DNA from: Cellulomonas pakistanensis
GTDB taxonomy: Bacteria > Actinomycetota > Actinomycetes > Actinomycetales > Cellulomonadaceae
NCBI RefSeq assembly: GCF_016862755.1
Contig: NZ_BONO01000003.1
Coordinates: 124,001-188,000 of the forward strand
Length of the DNA: 64,000 bases
Direction: 5' to 3'
Shown: piece by piece, positions 24,950 through 34,342 of the stretch
Layout of the letters: each line of letters begins with the position of its first letter
Position numbering within the stretch: the first letter of the stretch is position 1
Notes under the pieces: model-generated
The model's database searches: none
What the model was told of the DNA's origin: nothing
The model's input: the letters and a program-made list of their open reading frames with translations, nothing else
Program-made: the position numbers and the translations under genes

Positions 24950-24957
24950 CGGGCTCC

Positions 24958-24987
24958 TTGACCGTGGGCGTGAGAACTGTGTACAAC
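24958..24987 (+). promoter_or_regulatory. Candidate promoter of the DrrAB-type ABC operon
   Basis: TTGACC (24958-24963) and TACAAC (24982-24987) with an 18-bp spacer. The -10 lies inside operator 1. Confidence 0.4.
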
Positions 24988-24994
24988 ATACACA
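24978..24994. promoter_or_regulatory. TetR operator 1, TGTGTA-CAACA-TACACA
   Basis: Perfect 6-bp arms around a 5-nt centre in the divergent tetR/ABC gap. Confidence 0.75.
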
Positions 24995-25004
24995 CCGCAT
25001 ATCC

Positions 25005-25019
25005 GTGTACGACGTAGAC
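25005..25019. promoter_or_regulatory. TetR operator 2, GTGTA-CGACG-TAGAC
   Basis: Imperfect second copy of the same half-sites (one mismatch), centre 26 bp from operator 1, between it and the ABC ribosome-binding site AAAGGAG (25022-25028). Confidence 0.6.
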
Positions 25020-25034
25020 AGAAAGGAGCCGGCG

Positions 25035-25973
25035 ATGGACACCCCGATGATCGAGACCCGGGCGCTGCGCAAGGCGTTCGGGTCGACCACCGTGCTGACC
25101 GGCGTCGACCTCGCGGTCCCCCGCGGCCAGGTGCTCGGGCTGCTCGGCCCGAACGGCGCGGGCAAGACCACCACCGTCGAGGTGCTCAGCACGCTGCTGC
25201 GGCCCGACGGCGGCAGTGCCACCGTCGCCGGGCACGACGTCGTGCGGGAGCCCGGCCGGGTGCGCGAGGCGATCAGCCTCACCGGCCAGTACGCGGCCGT
25301 CGACGAGCTGCTCACCGGCCGGGAGAACCTGCGGCTGATGGCACGGCTCGCGCACCTGCCGCGCGCCGCCGGGCGCGCCCGCGGCGAGGAGCTGCTCGGG
25401 CTGTTCGACCTCGGCGACGCCGCCGACCGGCTGGTCCGCACCTACTCCGGCGGGATGCGCCGCCGGCTCGACCTCGCGGTCGGCCTGCTCACCCGGCCCG
25501 CCGTCCTGTTCCTCGACGAGCCCACCACGGGCCTCGACCCGCGCAGCCGCTCCGACCTGTGGGCGGTCATCCGGGACGTCGTCGCCCAGGGCGCCACCGT
25601 GCTGCTCACGACCCAGTACCTGGACGAGGCCGACGCGCTCGCCGACCGGGTCGCCGTCCTCGACCACGGCCGCGTCATCGCCCAGGGCACCGCGGCCGAG
25701 CTCAAGCGGCAGGTGGGTGCGGCGCACGTCGAGCTGCAGCTGGCCGACGGACGGACCGAGCGCGTCGCGACCGACGCGTCGGTGCCCGACGTCCGCCGCA
25801 TCCTCGCCGACGTCGAGACGCGCCGGCTGCCCGTCGAGTCCTGGCGCGTCGCCGTGCCGACGCTCGACGACGTGTTCCTCACCCTCACCGGCCGCCCCGC
25901 CGACACCGCGTCGCCCTCCGGCGACCCGGCGGCCGACGACGGCGCGGCCCTGCTCGCCCGGGAGGCGTCGTGA
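25035..25973 (+). CDS. ABC exporter ATP-binding protein, DrrA-like
   Basis: 312 residues. Walker A GLLGPNGAGKTTTVEVL, Q-loop SLTGQYAAVDELLTG, signature YSGGMRRRLDL, Walker B VLFLDEPTTGLDPRSR and the switch His replaced by Gln in LLTTQYLDEAD, a feature common in DrrA-type exporters. The C-terminal domain of DrrA proteins is present (VPTLDDVFLTLTG). With the overlapping permease it should form a drug or lipid exporter. ATG 25035 has AAAGGAG 6 nt upstream. Divergent TetR and two operators imply substrate-induced expression. Confidence 0.9.
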   Translation: MDTPMIETRALRKAFGSTTVLTGVDLAVPRGQVLGLLGPNGAGKTTTVEVLSTLLRPDGGSATVAGHDVVREPGRVREAISLTGQYAAVDELLTGRENLRLMARLAHLPRAAGRARGEELLGLFDLGDAADRLVRTYSGGMRRRLDLAVGLLTRPAVLFLDEPTTGLDPRSRSDLWAVIRDVVAQGATVLLTTQYLDEADALADRVAVLDHGRVIAQGTAAELKRQVGAAHVELQLADGRTERVATDASVPDVRRILADVETRRLPVESWRVAVPTLDDVFLTLTGRPADTASPSGDPAADDGAALLAREAS

Positions 25974-26779
25974 CCACCACCGCCCTCGCGCCCGCGCGCG
26001 CGACGACCCGCCCGCCGGCCGGCGGCTGGGCCCTGCAGGACACCGCGGCGATGATCGGGCGCAGCCTGCGCCGCTCGCTGCGGACGCCGGACACGCTGAT
26101 CATGGGCATCGCGCTGCCGGTCATCCTCATGCTGCTGTTCGTGTACGTGTTCGGCGGCGCGATCCAGACCGGCCAGGCCGCGTACGTCGACTACGTGGTG
26201 CCGGGCATCGTCCTGCTCTGCGCCGGGTACGGCGCGGCGACCACGGCCGTCTCCGTGGCGTCCGACATGACCGGCGGGCTGATGAACCGGTTCCGCACCC
26301 TGCCGGTGCGACCGGTCGCCGCGCTGACCGGGCACGTCGTCGAGTCCGTGGTGCGCAACGCGGTGTCGACGACGCTGGTCGTCGGCGTCGCGTACGCGGC
26401 CGGGTTCCGGCCCACCGCGGGACCCGGCGAGTGGCTGGCGGTCGCCGGGCTCGTGCTGCTGTACGTGCTCGCGCTGACCTGGACCGCGGTGTGCATCGGC
26501 ATCGTGTCGTCCGGGCCGGAGGCGGCCAACGGCTTCACGTTCGCCATCATGTTCCTGCCCTACGTGTCGAGCGCGTTCGTGCCGCCCGAGTCGATGCCGC
26601 GGGTGCTCGAGTGGGTCGCGACCTACCAGCCGGTGACGCCGGTGACGGACACCGTGCGGGCGTGGCTGGTCGGCGCGCCCGGCGGGCAGCCGCTCGTGGC
26701 GCTGGCGTGGTGCGCGGGGCTGCTCGTGGTCGCGCGGCTGACGGCCGCCTGGCTGTTCCGGCGGCGCGCCACGCGCTGA
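25970..26779 (+). CDS. ABC exporter permease, DrrB-like (ABC-2)
   Basis: 269 residues, six transmembrane helices. ABC-2 features: SLRRSLRTPDTLIMGIALPV at the start, VYVFGGAIQTG, the MNRFRTLPVRPVA cytoplasmic segment and FLPYVSSAFVPPESMP, close to the DrrB/NodJ pattern. GTG 25970 overlaps the ATPase stop in a GTGA junction, so it is translated as part of the same operon. Substrate unknown. Confidence 0.88.
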   Translation: MTTTALAPARATTRPPAGGWALQDTAAMIGRSLRRSLRTPDTLIMGIALPVILMLLFVYVFGGAIQTGQAAYVDYVVPGIVLLCAGYGAATTAVSVASDMTGGLMNRFRTLPVRPVAALTGHVVESVVRNAVSTTLVVGVAYAAGFRPTAGPGEWLAVAGLVLLYVLALTWTAVCIGIVSSGPEAANGFTFAIMFLPYVSSAFVPPESMPRVLEWVATYQPVTPVTDTVRAWLVGAPGGQPLVALAWCAGLLVVARLTAAWLFRRRATR

Positions 26780-26881
26780 GGGCGGCCTGCTGCACGACCG
26801 CGGAGGATCTCTGGCGCACGCCGGCGGTCCCGACGCACGGCCCCGGGTCCGTCGGCTACCGCGTCGGCGGCCCCGGGGTCG

Positions 26882-27706
26882 TCACACCGGGACGCCGAGC
26901 CGCGCCGCGAGGCGCGCGGTGTCGGCGCGGTGCCGCGGTCCGTCGTCCGCGTACTCGAGGCACCAGAGCAGCTGCTGGAGAGCAGCCCGGTCGTCCGCGT
27001 CGGCGTCCGCCGGCGACCCCGGCATGCCGTCCCACAGGGCCGCCCGCGCGGCGTCGGCGTCGGCCGGGCCGGCCCACGCGCTGTCCCAGTCGAGCACCGC
27101 CGCGAGCCGCCACCCCGCGGACCCCGGGCGGACGAGCACGTTGGCGTGGTGCAGGTCGCCGTGCACGAGCACCGCGCCGCCGCGCCCGTCGAGCAGCGCG
27201 CCGTGCCGGTCGAGCGCCCGCTCCGCCGCGTCCCGCCGCCACCCGGCCGGGACCCGGCGACGCGTGCGGGCGGGCAGCGCGTCGTGCTCCGGCGCGGGCG
27301 GCGCGCCCAGGTCGCCGAAGCCCGGCTGCGCGACCCGGCGCAGCCGCGCGAGCACGTCCGTCAGCTCGGCGAGGACGGCCCGCTGCTCGTGGTCGCCAAC
27401 ACGCGGGTGCACCTCCGCCCACGGGCGCCCGGCCACGTGCTCGGTGACGTGCACCTGAGTCCCGCCGACGACCCGCGCCGCCACCGTGCGCGGCACGGGC
27501 ACGCCGGCCTCGCGCGCGGCCTCCTGTGCATGTGCCGCGCGGAGCAGGTCGGGCGCGACGCCGACGGGCGCGGACTTCACGACCAGCCGTTCGCCCGCCG
27601 GGCCCGTGCCGGCGCGGACGGTCGCGCCGCCGTCGCCGGGGAGCGCGCCGGCCGTCCGGGCGCCCGGGCCGAGCACCGCCGCGAGCAGGTCGTCCACGAC
27701 GCCCAT
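26882..27706 (-). CDS. APH-family phosphotransferase
   Basis: 274 residues. Kinase-like fold of the aminoglycoside phosphotransferase superfamily: ATP-binding Lys44 in RLVVKSAP, catalytic VHGDLHHANV (Asp184, Asn189) and metal-binding LDWD (205-208). The substrate is not predictable: this family includes antibiotic kinases, choline/ethanolamine kinases and fructosamine kinases. Start ATG 27706 has no clear Shine-Dalgarno or -10 box, so it may be off by a few codons. Divergent from the NCS1 permease. Confidence 0.8.
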   Translation of the reverse strand: MGVVDDLLAAVLGPGARTAGALPGDGGATVRAGTGPAGERLVVKSAPVGVAPDLLRAAHAQEAAREAGVPVPRTVAARVVGGTQVHVTEHVAGRPWAEVHPRVGDHEQRAVLAELTDVLARLRRVAQPGFGDLGAPPAPEHDALPARTRRRVPAGWRRDAAERALDRHGALLDGRGGAVLVHGDLHHANVLVRPGSAGWRLAAVLDWDSAWAGPADADAARAALWDGMPGSPADADADDRAALQQLLWCLEYADDGPRHRADTARLAARLGVPV

Positions 27707-27729
27707 CGTGGCAGCCCGGGTCGGCGCCG

Positions 27730-27788
27730 TGGTCGTCCCGAGCGCGGGGGGTCGTCCGCGGGCGCGGGGGGTCGTCCGCGGGCGCGGG
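27730..27788. repeat. Tandem 20-bp repeat in a divergent promoter gap
   Basis: Two exact copies of GCGCGGGGGGTCGTCCGCGG (27742-27761, 27762-27781) plus a partial third; GGTCGTC occurs three times, echoing the word in the elements at 10025 and 30196. Confidence 0.7.
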
Positions 27789-27865
27789 CAGCCGCCGGCC
27801 GGCGTCGTCCCCAGGCAGACGGCGCGGGGGTGACCGCGGGCGTCGTCGGTGGTGGGATGGGGCGC

Positions 27866-29437
27866 ATGACCGTCCCTCCCCCGGCGGGCGCCGCGTCCGG
27901 CCCCGCACCCGCCACCGGCCCGGGCGCCGGCCTCGCGAGCGACGCCGAGACCGGCGCCGTCCCGCCCGGGCGCGCGCTGGCCGTCGAGTCCGCCGGCGTC
28001 GACGTCATCGCGGACGCCGACCGCAAGGGCAGGCCACGCCAGCTGTTCTGGCCCTGGTTCGCCGCGAACGTGTCCGTGCTCGGCCTGTCCTACGGCGCGT
28101 GGGTCCTCGACTTCGGCGTGTCCTTCACGCAGGCGCTCGTCGCGAGCGTCGTCGGCATCGTGTTCTCGTTCCTGCTCTGCGGGATCGTCGCCCTGGCCGG
28201 CAAGCGCGGCTCGGCCCCGACGATGGTGCTGTCGCGCGCAGCGCTGGGCGTCCAGGGCAACCGCGTCGCCGCGGTGCTGTCCTGGCTGCTCACGGTCGGC
28301 TGGGAGACGATCCTCACCGCGCTCGCCACCCTCGCGACCGCCACCGTCGTCGAGGCGCTCGGCTGGGGCGGCGGCTCGGGCGTCCAGGTCGTGGCGCTCG
28401 TCGTCGTCGCGGCGCTCATCATCGCCGGCGGCGTGTTCGGCTTCGACCTCATCATGCGGATGCAGACCGTGATCACCGTGGTCACCGCGGTGCTGACCGT
28501 CGGCTACGTCCTGCTCGTGCTCGACCACGTCGACACCGCCGCCGTCACCGCGCTGCCGTCCGGGACCGCGCAGGCGTTCATCGGGGCGCTCGTGTTCATG
28601 ATGACCGGCTTCGGGCTGGGCTGGGTGAACATGGCCGCCGACTACTCCCGGTACCTCCCCCGGCACACGTCGGGCCGCGGCGTGATCGGCTGGACGACGT
28701 TCGGCGCCTCGCTGGCGCCCGTGGTGCTGCTGCTGTTCGGCCTGCTGCTGGCCGGCTCGGACCCGGACCTGCGCGCGGCGATCAGCGACGACCCCATCGG
28801 GGCGCTGACGACCGTCCTGCCGACCTGGTACCTGGTGCCGTTCGCGGTCGTCGCGGTGCTCGGCCTGGTCGGCGGGGCGGTGCTCGACATCTACTCGTCC
28901 GGGCTCGCGCTCGTGTCCACCGGGCTGCCGATCTCCCGCCCGGTCGCCGCCGGGATCGACGGCGTGATCATGGTGCTCGGCACGATCTACATCGTGTTCG
29001 GCTCGGACACGTTCTTCGGGGTGTTCCAGGGCTTCCTCATCACGCTGGGCGTCCCGATCGCCGCCTGGGCGGGGATCATGATCGCCGACGTCCTGCTGCG
29101 CCGGCGCGACTACGACGACCTCGACCTGTTCGACCCGCGCGGCCGCTACGGCCGGGCCGCCGCGGTCCCGCTGGGCCTGCTCGCGCTCGGGACCGTGCTC
29201 GGCTGGGGCCTCGTGACCAACGCGTCCGCGGGCTGGCTGGCGTGGCAGGGGTACCTGCTCGGGCCGTTCGGGCTCGGCGGCACGGAGGGCGCGTGGGCGT
29301 ACGCCAACCTCGGCGTGCTCGTCGCGCTGGCGGTCGGGCTGCTCGGAACGCTGCTGCTTCGGCGCGGGGCCGTGCGCCGGCAGGAGGCGCTGCCGCCGTC
29401 GACCCGCGCGGACGTCGCCGCCGAGGTGGCGCGGTGA
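27866..29437 (+). CDS. NCS1-family nucleobase/cytosine permease
   Basis: 523 residues, about twelve transmembrane segments. NCS1 features: RQLFWPWFAANVSVLGLSYG, the MVLSRAALGVQGNRV loop and VNMAADYSRYLPR, resembling CodB/PurP-like permeases for purines, pyrimidines, hydantoins or allantoin. The first ~45 residues are disordered. ATG 27866 is chosen; ATG 27857 is in frame 9 nt upstream. Overlaps the following isochorismatase-fold hydrolase, suggesting import and hydrolysis of one compound, perhaps a ureide or pyridine amide (inference). Confidence 0.83.
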   Translation: MTVPPPAGAASGPAPATGPGAGLASDAETGAVPPGRALAVESAGVDVIADADRKGRPRQLFWPWFAANVSVLGLSYGAWVLDFGVSFTQALVASVVGIVFSFLLCGIVALAGKRGSAPTMVLSRAALGVQGNRVAAVLSWLLTVGWETILTALATLATATVVEALGWGGGSGVQVVALVVVAALIIAGGVFGFDLIMRMQTVITVVTAVLTVGYVLLVLDHVDTAAVTALPSGTAQAFIGALVFMMTGFGLGWVNMAADYSRYLPRHTSGRGVIGWTTFGASLAPVVLLLFGLLLAGSDPDLRAAISDDPIGALTTVLPTWYLVPFAVVAVLGLVGGAVLDIYSSGLALVSTGLPISRPVAAGIDGVIMVLGTIYIVFGSDTFFGVFQGFLITLGVPIAAWAGIMIADVLLRRRDYDDLDLFDPRGRYGRAAAVPLGLLALGTVLGWGLVTNASAGWLAWQGYLLGPFGLGGTEGAWAYANLGVLVALAVGLLGTLLLRRGAVRRQEALPPSTRADVAAEVAR

Positions 29438-30165
29438 CGGCCGCGGGCGGCGACGCCGCGGCGGGTGCCGCAGGGGCCGAGGGTCCGGCGGGTGCCGCGG
29501 GGGCCGAGGGTCCGGCGGGTGCCGCGGGGGCCGAGGGTCCGGCGGGGGCCGTGGGCGCGGAGGTCGAGGGTGCCGCGGGCGCGACGCCCGGGCGGGCCGT
29601 CCTGGTCGTGGTCGACATGCAGCCCGTGTTCGCCGACCCGGGCAGCCCGTGGGCCGCGCCCCGGTTCGCCGAGGCGCTGCCGGTGGTGCGGACGCTCGCC
29701 GAGCAGGCGGGCGCCGACCGCACCGTGTTCACGCGGTTCGTCGCCCCGGAGCGCCCCGAGGGCGCGTGGGTGGCGTACTACGCGGACTGGCCGTTCGCCC
29801 TGCAGCCCGAGGACGCGCCGGCGTACGCGATCGTCCCGGAGCTGGCCGACCTCGCGGCAGCGGCGTCGGTCGTCACCGCCACGACGTTCGGCAAGTGGGG
29901 CCCGGACCTCGCCGCCCACGTCGGGCCCGGCGACACGATGCTGCTCGCCGGCGTCTCGACGGACTGCTGCGTGCTGTCGACGGCGCTCCCGGCGGCCGAC
30001 GCCGGGGTGGCCGTGCGCGTCGTGGCCGAGGCGTGCGCGGGCGCCGACGACGCGAGCCACGCCCGCGCCCTGGACGCGATCCGGCTCTACGCCCCGCTGG
30101 CCGACGTCGTCGACGCGACCACGGCGGGCGCGATCCTGGCGACCACGACGGCCCCGCCGGCCTGA
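29434..30165 (+). CDS. Isochorismatase-like cysteine hydrolase
   Basis: 243 residues. Catalytic triad visible: Asp in VVVDMQPVF, Lys in TFGKWGPD and Cys in GVSTDCCVLSTA, with the preceding cis-peptide region. The family contains nicotinamidases, N-carbamoylsarcosine amidases and ureidoacrylate hydrolases; the exact substrate is open, but coupling to an NCS1 permease (GTG overlapping its stop) favours a nucleobase-derived amide. The first ~45 residues are a low-complexity extension with three GPAGAAGAE units, absent from ordinary family members. Confidence 0.85.
   Translation: MTAAGGDAAAGAAGAEGPAGAAGAEGPAGAAGAEGPAGAVGAEVEGAAGATPGRAVLVVVDMQPVFADPGSPWAAPRFAEALPVVRTLAEQAGADRTVFTRFVAPERPEGAWVAYYADWPFALQPEDAPAYAIVPELADLAAAASVVTATTFGKWGPDLAAHVGPGDTMLLAGVSTDCCVLSTALPAADAGVAVRVVAEACAGADDASHARALDAIRLYAPLADVVDATTAGAILATTTAPPA
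29463..29543 (+). repeat. 27-bp minisatellite, three copies, in frame
   Basis: Three near-identical 27-bp units (29463, 29490, 29517) differing by one base, plus a partial fourth, encoding GPAGAAGAE repeats at the hydrolase N terminus. Confidence 0.85.
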
Positions 30166-30195
30166 GCCGGCGCTCGCGCTGCGGCCCGGTGCCGA

Positions 30196-30284
30196 CGAGG
30201 TCGTCAGTTCCGCCCGAGGTCGTCGGTTCCGCCACCCTCCGCGTGGCCACGACCGACGACCTCGACGGCTCGCAAGGTCGTCGG
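30196..30284. repeat. Intergenic element of CGAGGTCGTC copies
   Basis: Two abutting 19-bp direct copies (CGAGGTCGTCAGTTCCGCC and the same with one change, 30196-30233), an inverted CCGACGACCTCG (30253-30264) and another partial direct copy (30274-30284). Same word and layout as the element at 10025. Between convergent genes. Confidence 0.75.
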
Positions 30285-30301
30285 AGCGCGCCACCGCGCA
30301 G

Positions 30302-30350
30302 CACGACGCCCGGGCCGCCCGCCCCCGCAGGGACCGACCCGGGCGTCGTG
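30302..30350. terminator. Hairpin terminator of glyA-folD
   Basis: Perfect 13-bp arms (CACGACGCCCGGG) with a 23-nt loop just after the folD stop on the minus strand. Confidence 0.65.
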
Positions 30351-30358
30351 GTGCCGTC

Positions 30359-31237
30359 TCAGGCCTGGCGCTCGGCGGATTCCACCACGTTGGCCAGCAG
30401 CATCGCGCGCGTCATCGGCCCGACCCCGCCGGGGTTCGGCGACACCCAGGCGGCCACGTCGGCCACCCCGGCGTCCACGTCGCCCGCGATCCGGCTCTTG
30501 CCCGTCTCGGGGTCCTGCACCCGGGACACGCCCACGTCGACCACCACGGCGCCCGGTTTCACCAGGTCGGCCGTGAGGATCCCCGGCACGCCGGCGGCGG
30601 CGACGATCACGTCCGCGTACCGGGTGTGCTCCCCGAGGTCCCGCGTGCCGGTGTGCGTCAGCGTGACCGTCGCGTTGACGGCGCGCCGCGTCAGCAGCAG
30701 CCCGATCGACCGCCCGACGGTCGTGCCGCGGCCGATCACGGTGACCTCCGCGCCGGCCAGGTCGACGCCGTGCCGCGTGAGCAGCTCGATGATGCCGCGG
30801 GGCGTGCAGGGCAGCGGGGTGTCGATCTCCTCGTTGACCCGGAGCACCAGGCGACCGAGGTTGGTCGGGTGCAGGCCGTCGGCGTCCTTGTCGGGGTCGA
30901 CGAGCTCGAGCACCCGGTTGGTGTCGATGCCGCGCGGGAGCGGCAGCTGCACGATGAACCCGGTGCAGGCCGGGTCCTCGTTCAGCCGCCGCACCGCGGC
31001 CTCGATGTCCTCCTGCGAGGCGTCCGCCGGCAGGTCCTCGCGGATCGAGGCGATGCCGACCTCCGCGCAGTCCCGGTGCTTGCCGGCGACGTAGGACACC
31101 GAACCCGGGTCCTCCCCCACCAGCAGCGTGCCGAGCCCGGGCCTGATGCCGCGCTCGGCGAGCACCGCCACCCGCGCCTTGAGCTCGTCCTTGATCGCGG
31201 CGGCCGTGGCCTTGCCGTCGAGCGTCTTCGCCGTCAT
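30359..31237 (-). CDS. folD: Methylenetetrahydrofolate dehydrogenase/cyclohydrolase
   Basis: 292 residues, usual for FolD. Conserved parts: [12 protein letters not shown] with the catalytic Lys, [34 protein letters not shown], the NADP-binding [13 protein letters not shown], and the C-terminal [20 protein letters not shown]. It interconverts 5,10-methylene-THF, methenyl-THF and 10-formyl-THF. ATG 31237 lies 13 nt after glyA, so it is cotranscribed and under the same ZTP riboswitch: both enzymes serve to refill 10-formyl-THF. Confidence 0.95.
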   Translation of the reverse strand: MTAKTLDGKATAAAIKDELKARVAVLAERGIRPGLGTLLVGEDPGSVSYVAGKHRDCAEVGIASIREDLPADASQEDIEAAVRRLNEDPACTGFIVQLPLPRGIDTNRVLELVDPDKDADGLHPTNLGRLVLRVNEEIDTPLPCTPRGIIELLTRHGVDLAGAEVTVIGRGTTVGRSIGLLLTRRAVNATVTLTHTGTRDLGEHTRYADVIVAAAGVPGILTADLVKPGAVVVDVGVSRVQDPETGKSRIAGDVDAGVADVAAWVSPNPGGVGPMTRAMLLANVVESAERQA

Positions 31238-31250
31238 GTCGCGGCCCCGA

Positions 31251-32540
31251 TCAGTACTGCTGCAGGCCGGGGTACAGCGGGAACGCGTCGGCCAGCTTGG
31301 CCACCCGCGCCCGCAGGCCCTCGACGTCGGCGGACGCACCGGCGGTCAGCGCGGTCGCGATGATGTCCGCGACCTCGGTGAACTCGGCGTCGCCGAACCC
31401 GCGGGTCGCGAGCGCCGGGGTGCCGATGCGCAGGCCCGAGGTGACGCGCGGGGGGCGCGGGTCGAACGGCACCGCGTTGCGGTTCACGGTGATGCCGACG
31501 TCGTGCAGGAGGTCCTCGGCCTGCTGGCCGTCGAGCTGCGAGTTGCGCAGGTCGACCAGCACCAGGTGCACGTCCGTGCCGCCGGTCAGCACGGACACGC
31601 CCGCGGCGGCGACCTCGGGCGCGACCAGGCGCTCGGCGATGATCCGCGCGCCGTCGATGGTGCGCTGCTGGCGGGCCTTGAAGTCCTCGCCGCCGGCGAT
31701 CTTGAACGACACGGCCTTGGCGGCGATGACGTGCATGAGCGGGCCGCCCTGCTGGCCCGGGAACACGGCGGAGTCGATCTTCTTGGCGTACTCCTCGCGG
31801 CTCAGGATGAAGCCCGAGCGGGGACCGCCGATGGTCTTGTGGACGGTGGACGACACGACGTCGGCGTACGGCACGGGCGACGGGTGCAGACCCGCGGCGA
31901 CCAGGCCGGCGAAGTGCGCCATGTCGACCCAGAGCTTCGCGCCGACCTCGTCGGCGATCTCGCGCATCGCGGCGAAGTCGAGGTGCCGCGGGTAGGCGGA
32001 CCAGCCGCCGATGATGACCTGCGGGCGGTGCTTCAGCGCGGCCTCGCGGATCGCCTCCGGCTCGATGAGGAAGGTGTCCGGGTTCACGCCGTACGCGCCG
32101 ACGTCGTACAGCTTGCCGGAGAAGTTGATCTTCATGCCGTGCGTCAGGTGGCCGCCGTGCGCGAGCTCGAGGCCGAGGATGCGGTCGCCGGCGTTGGCGA
32201 GCGCGTGCAGCACGGCCGCGTTGGCGGTGGCGCCGGAGTGCGGCTGGACGTTGGCGTGCTCGGAGCCGAACAGCTCCTTGGCGCGGGTGATCGCGAGCGT
32301 CTCGGCGATGTCGACCTGCTCGCAGCCGCCGTAGTAGCGGCGGCCCGGGTAGCCCTCGGCGTACTTGTTCGTGAGGACGGAGCCCTGCGCCTGGAGGACG
32401 GCGCGCGGGACGAAGTTCTCGCTCGCGATCATCTCGAGCGTGCCCTGCTGGCGGGCGAGCTCCCCGTCCAGGACCGCCGCGATCTCCGGGTCCACCTGGG
32501 ACAGGTTCTGGTCGAGCAGGGGCGTGCTGTCGGCGCTCAT
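31251..32540 (-). CDS. glyA: Serine hydroxymethyltransferase
   Basis: 429 residues, full length. [19 protein letters not shown] and [13 protein letters not shown] near the N terminus, PLP-lysine in [15 protein letters not shown], and the tail [10 protein letters not shown] are all conserved. It converts serine and THF to glycine and methylene-THF, feeding FolD. ATG 32540 has GAGGAG upstream. Preceded by a ZTP riboswitch in its leader (32600-32688) and cotranscribed with folD. Confidence 0.96.
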   Translation of the reverse strand: MSADSTPLLDQNLSQVDPEIAAVLDGELARQQGTLEMIASENFVPRAVLQAQGSVLTNKYAEGYPGRRYYGGCEQVDIAETLAITRAKELFGSEHANVQPHSGATANAAVLHALANAGDRILGLELAHGGHLTHGMKINFSGKLYDVGAYGVNPDTFLIEPEAIREAALKHRPQVIIGGWSAYPRHLDFAAMREIADEVGAKLWVDMAHFAGLVAAGLHPSPVPYADVVSSTVHKTIGGPRSGFILSREEYAKKIDSAVFPGQQGGPLMHVIAAKAVSFKIAGGEDFKARQQRTIDGARIIAERLVAPEVAAAGVSVLTGGTDVHLVLVDLRNSQLDGQQAEDLLHDVGITVNRNAVPFDPRPPRVTSGLRIGTPALATRGFGDAEFTEVADIIATALTAGASADVEGLRARVAKLADAFPLYPGLQQY

Positions 32541-32599
32541 GCGTCTCCTCGGCAGTCGGCGTGCGCGGTCGTGTCGGCCGCACACCGGTGGTGTGTGGA

Positions 32600-32688
32600 T
32601 GACCGCGGGGCCCAGGCGTCCGACCCGACGTCGCTCGTGCTGCGTCGCTCCCCGGTGGTGACCCACCTGTGCGCCAGTCGCGACCGGG
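32600..32688 (-). promoter_or_regulatory. ZTP (pfl) riboswitch of glyA-folD
   Basis: The minus-strand RNA carries the ZTP aptamer core: GGTCGCGACTGGCG, CAGGTGG...CCACC hairpin, GGGGAGCG, a variable linker and the distal CGCCTGGGC pseudoknot strand. Transcription from TACGCT (32691-32696) would start almost at the aptamer's 5' end. ZTP riboswitches classically precede glyA, folD and purH and turn on expression when ZTP (AICAR triphosphate) signals 10-formyl-THF shortage. A hairpin (CACACC...GGTGTG) between aptamer and Shine-Dalgarno may be the expression platform. Confidence 0.9.
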
Positions 32689-32690
32689 TC

Positions 32691-32696
32691 AGCGTA
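32691..32696 (-). promoter_or_regulatory. -10 box TACGCT for the glyA riboswitch transcript
   Basis: Minus-strand TACGCT a few bases upstream of the aptamer; the predicted start near 32684. Confidence 0.5.
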
Positions 32697-32756
32697 GCAA
32701 CGTCACCGCCGGGGCGGGACGGCCGGTCCGCAGGTCGGGCGGACGTGCCCGGGACG

Positions 32757-33263
32757 TCAGGCCGAGGCGGGCGCCTCCGCGTCGGCGTCGCCGAGGATCC
32801 GCCGCAGGTACGCGTACGTGAGGTCCCCGACCGTCTGGTCGTGCTCGTGCGTGTAGCCGTGCTTCTCGTACAGCGCGAGGTTCTGCACCGAGTCGCGCCC
32901 GGTGAACACCCAGATCTCCTCCACGTCCTCGGGCAGGTGCGGGAGGATCGCGAGCAGCAGCTGCGTGCCGATGCCGTGGCCCTGCTGGTCGGGCGCGACG
33001 GCGAACCGGCCGAGCGTGGCCTTCTTGCCCTCGAGCACCACGCGGATGGAGCCCACCAGGCGGTGACCGGCCCAGGCGCCCAGCGTGACGACGCCCTCGG
33101 CCGCGATGTCGGTGCGCAGCTCGGAGAGCGTCTGGGTCAGCGGCGGGATGTGCGGGTCGTCGTACTGCTGCGCCTCGGTGACGAACGCGGCGCGGCGCAG
33201 CGTCAGGAGCTCGCCGGCGTCGGCGTCGGCGATCGGACGGATGGTCACCTCGGTCTCGCTCAT
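32757..33263 (-). CDS. GNAT-family N-acetyltransferase
   Basis: 168 residues. Acetyl-CoA-binding motif A is clear: LGRFAVAPDQQGHGIGTQLL (Q/RxxGxG/A), with the preceding VGSIRVVLEGK strand and NLALYEKHGYTH motif B. The acceptor is unknown. ATG 33263 is chosen; an ATG at 33272 is in frame three codons upstream. Monocistronic between the glyA promoter and purU. Confidence 0.85.
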   Translation of the reverse strand: MSETEVTIRPIADADAGELLTLRRAAFVTEAQQYDDPHIPPLTQTLSELRTDIAAEGVVTLGAWAGHRLVGSIRVVLEGKKATLGRFAVAPDQQGHGIGTQLLLAILPHLPEDVEEIWVFTGRDSVQNLALYEKHGYTHEHDQTVGDLTYAYLRRILGDADAEAPASA

Positions 33264-33398
33264 GCCCCCCATCGTCTCAGGAGGTCGGCGGGCTCGACAG
33301 CCCGGAGGTCCCGAGTTCGCCCGGATTCCACCCACCGGACGCGGCGTCCTGCTGCCGCCGCCCCCGGACGGCGCGCACCCGGCCGCGCACCCCGCGGG

Positions 33399-33404
33399 TA
33401 CCCT
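33399..33404 (+). promoter_or_regulatory. -10 box TACCCT, leaderless purU
   Basis: TACCCT ends 7 nt before GTG 33412. Confidence 0.55.
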
Positions 33405-33411
33405 CCCCTGC

Positions 33412-34284
<873 letters not shown>

Positions 34285-34291
34285 GCCGCGG

Positions 34292-34329
34292 CTGATGGTT
34301 CTTCATCAGATCCGATGAGGAACCATCAG
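34292..34329. repeat. Palindrome between convergent purU and ABC genes
   Basis: CTGATGGTTCTTCATC (34292-34307) pairs with GATGAGGAACCATCAG (34314-34329) around a 6-nt loop; the single non-Watson-Crick pair is a G-U in plus-strand RNA. Notably AT-richer than its surroundings. Confidence 0.7.
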
Positions 34330-34342
34330 TCGGTGGCGGCCC

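Noticed and set aside
22605..25727. 1040-codon minus-strand frame spanning xthA and the TetR gene
   Set aside because: It is the alternate frame of both genes joined through the divergent promoter; no domain of its own.
32600..32688. Glycine or tetrahydrofolate riboswitch upstream of glyA
   Set aside because: The conserved blocks match the ZTP/pfl consensus in order and spacing and also occur before purH; glycine or THF aptamer cores are not present.
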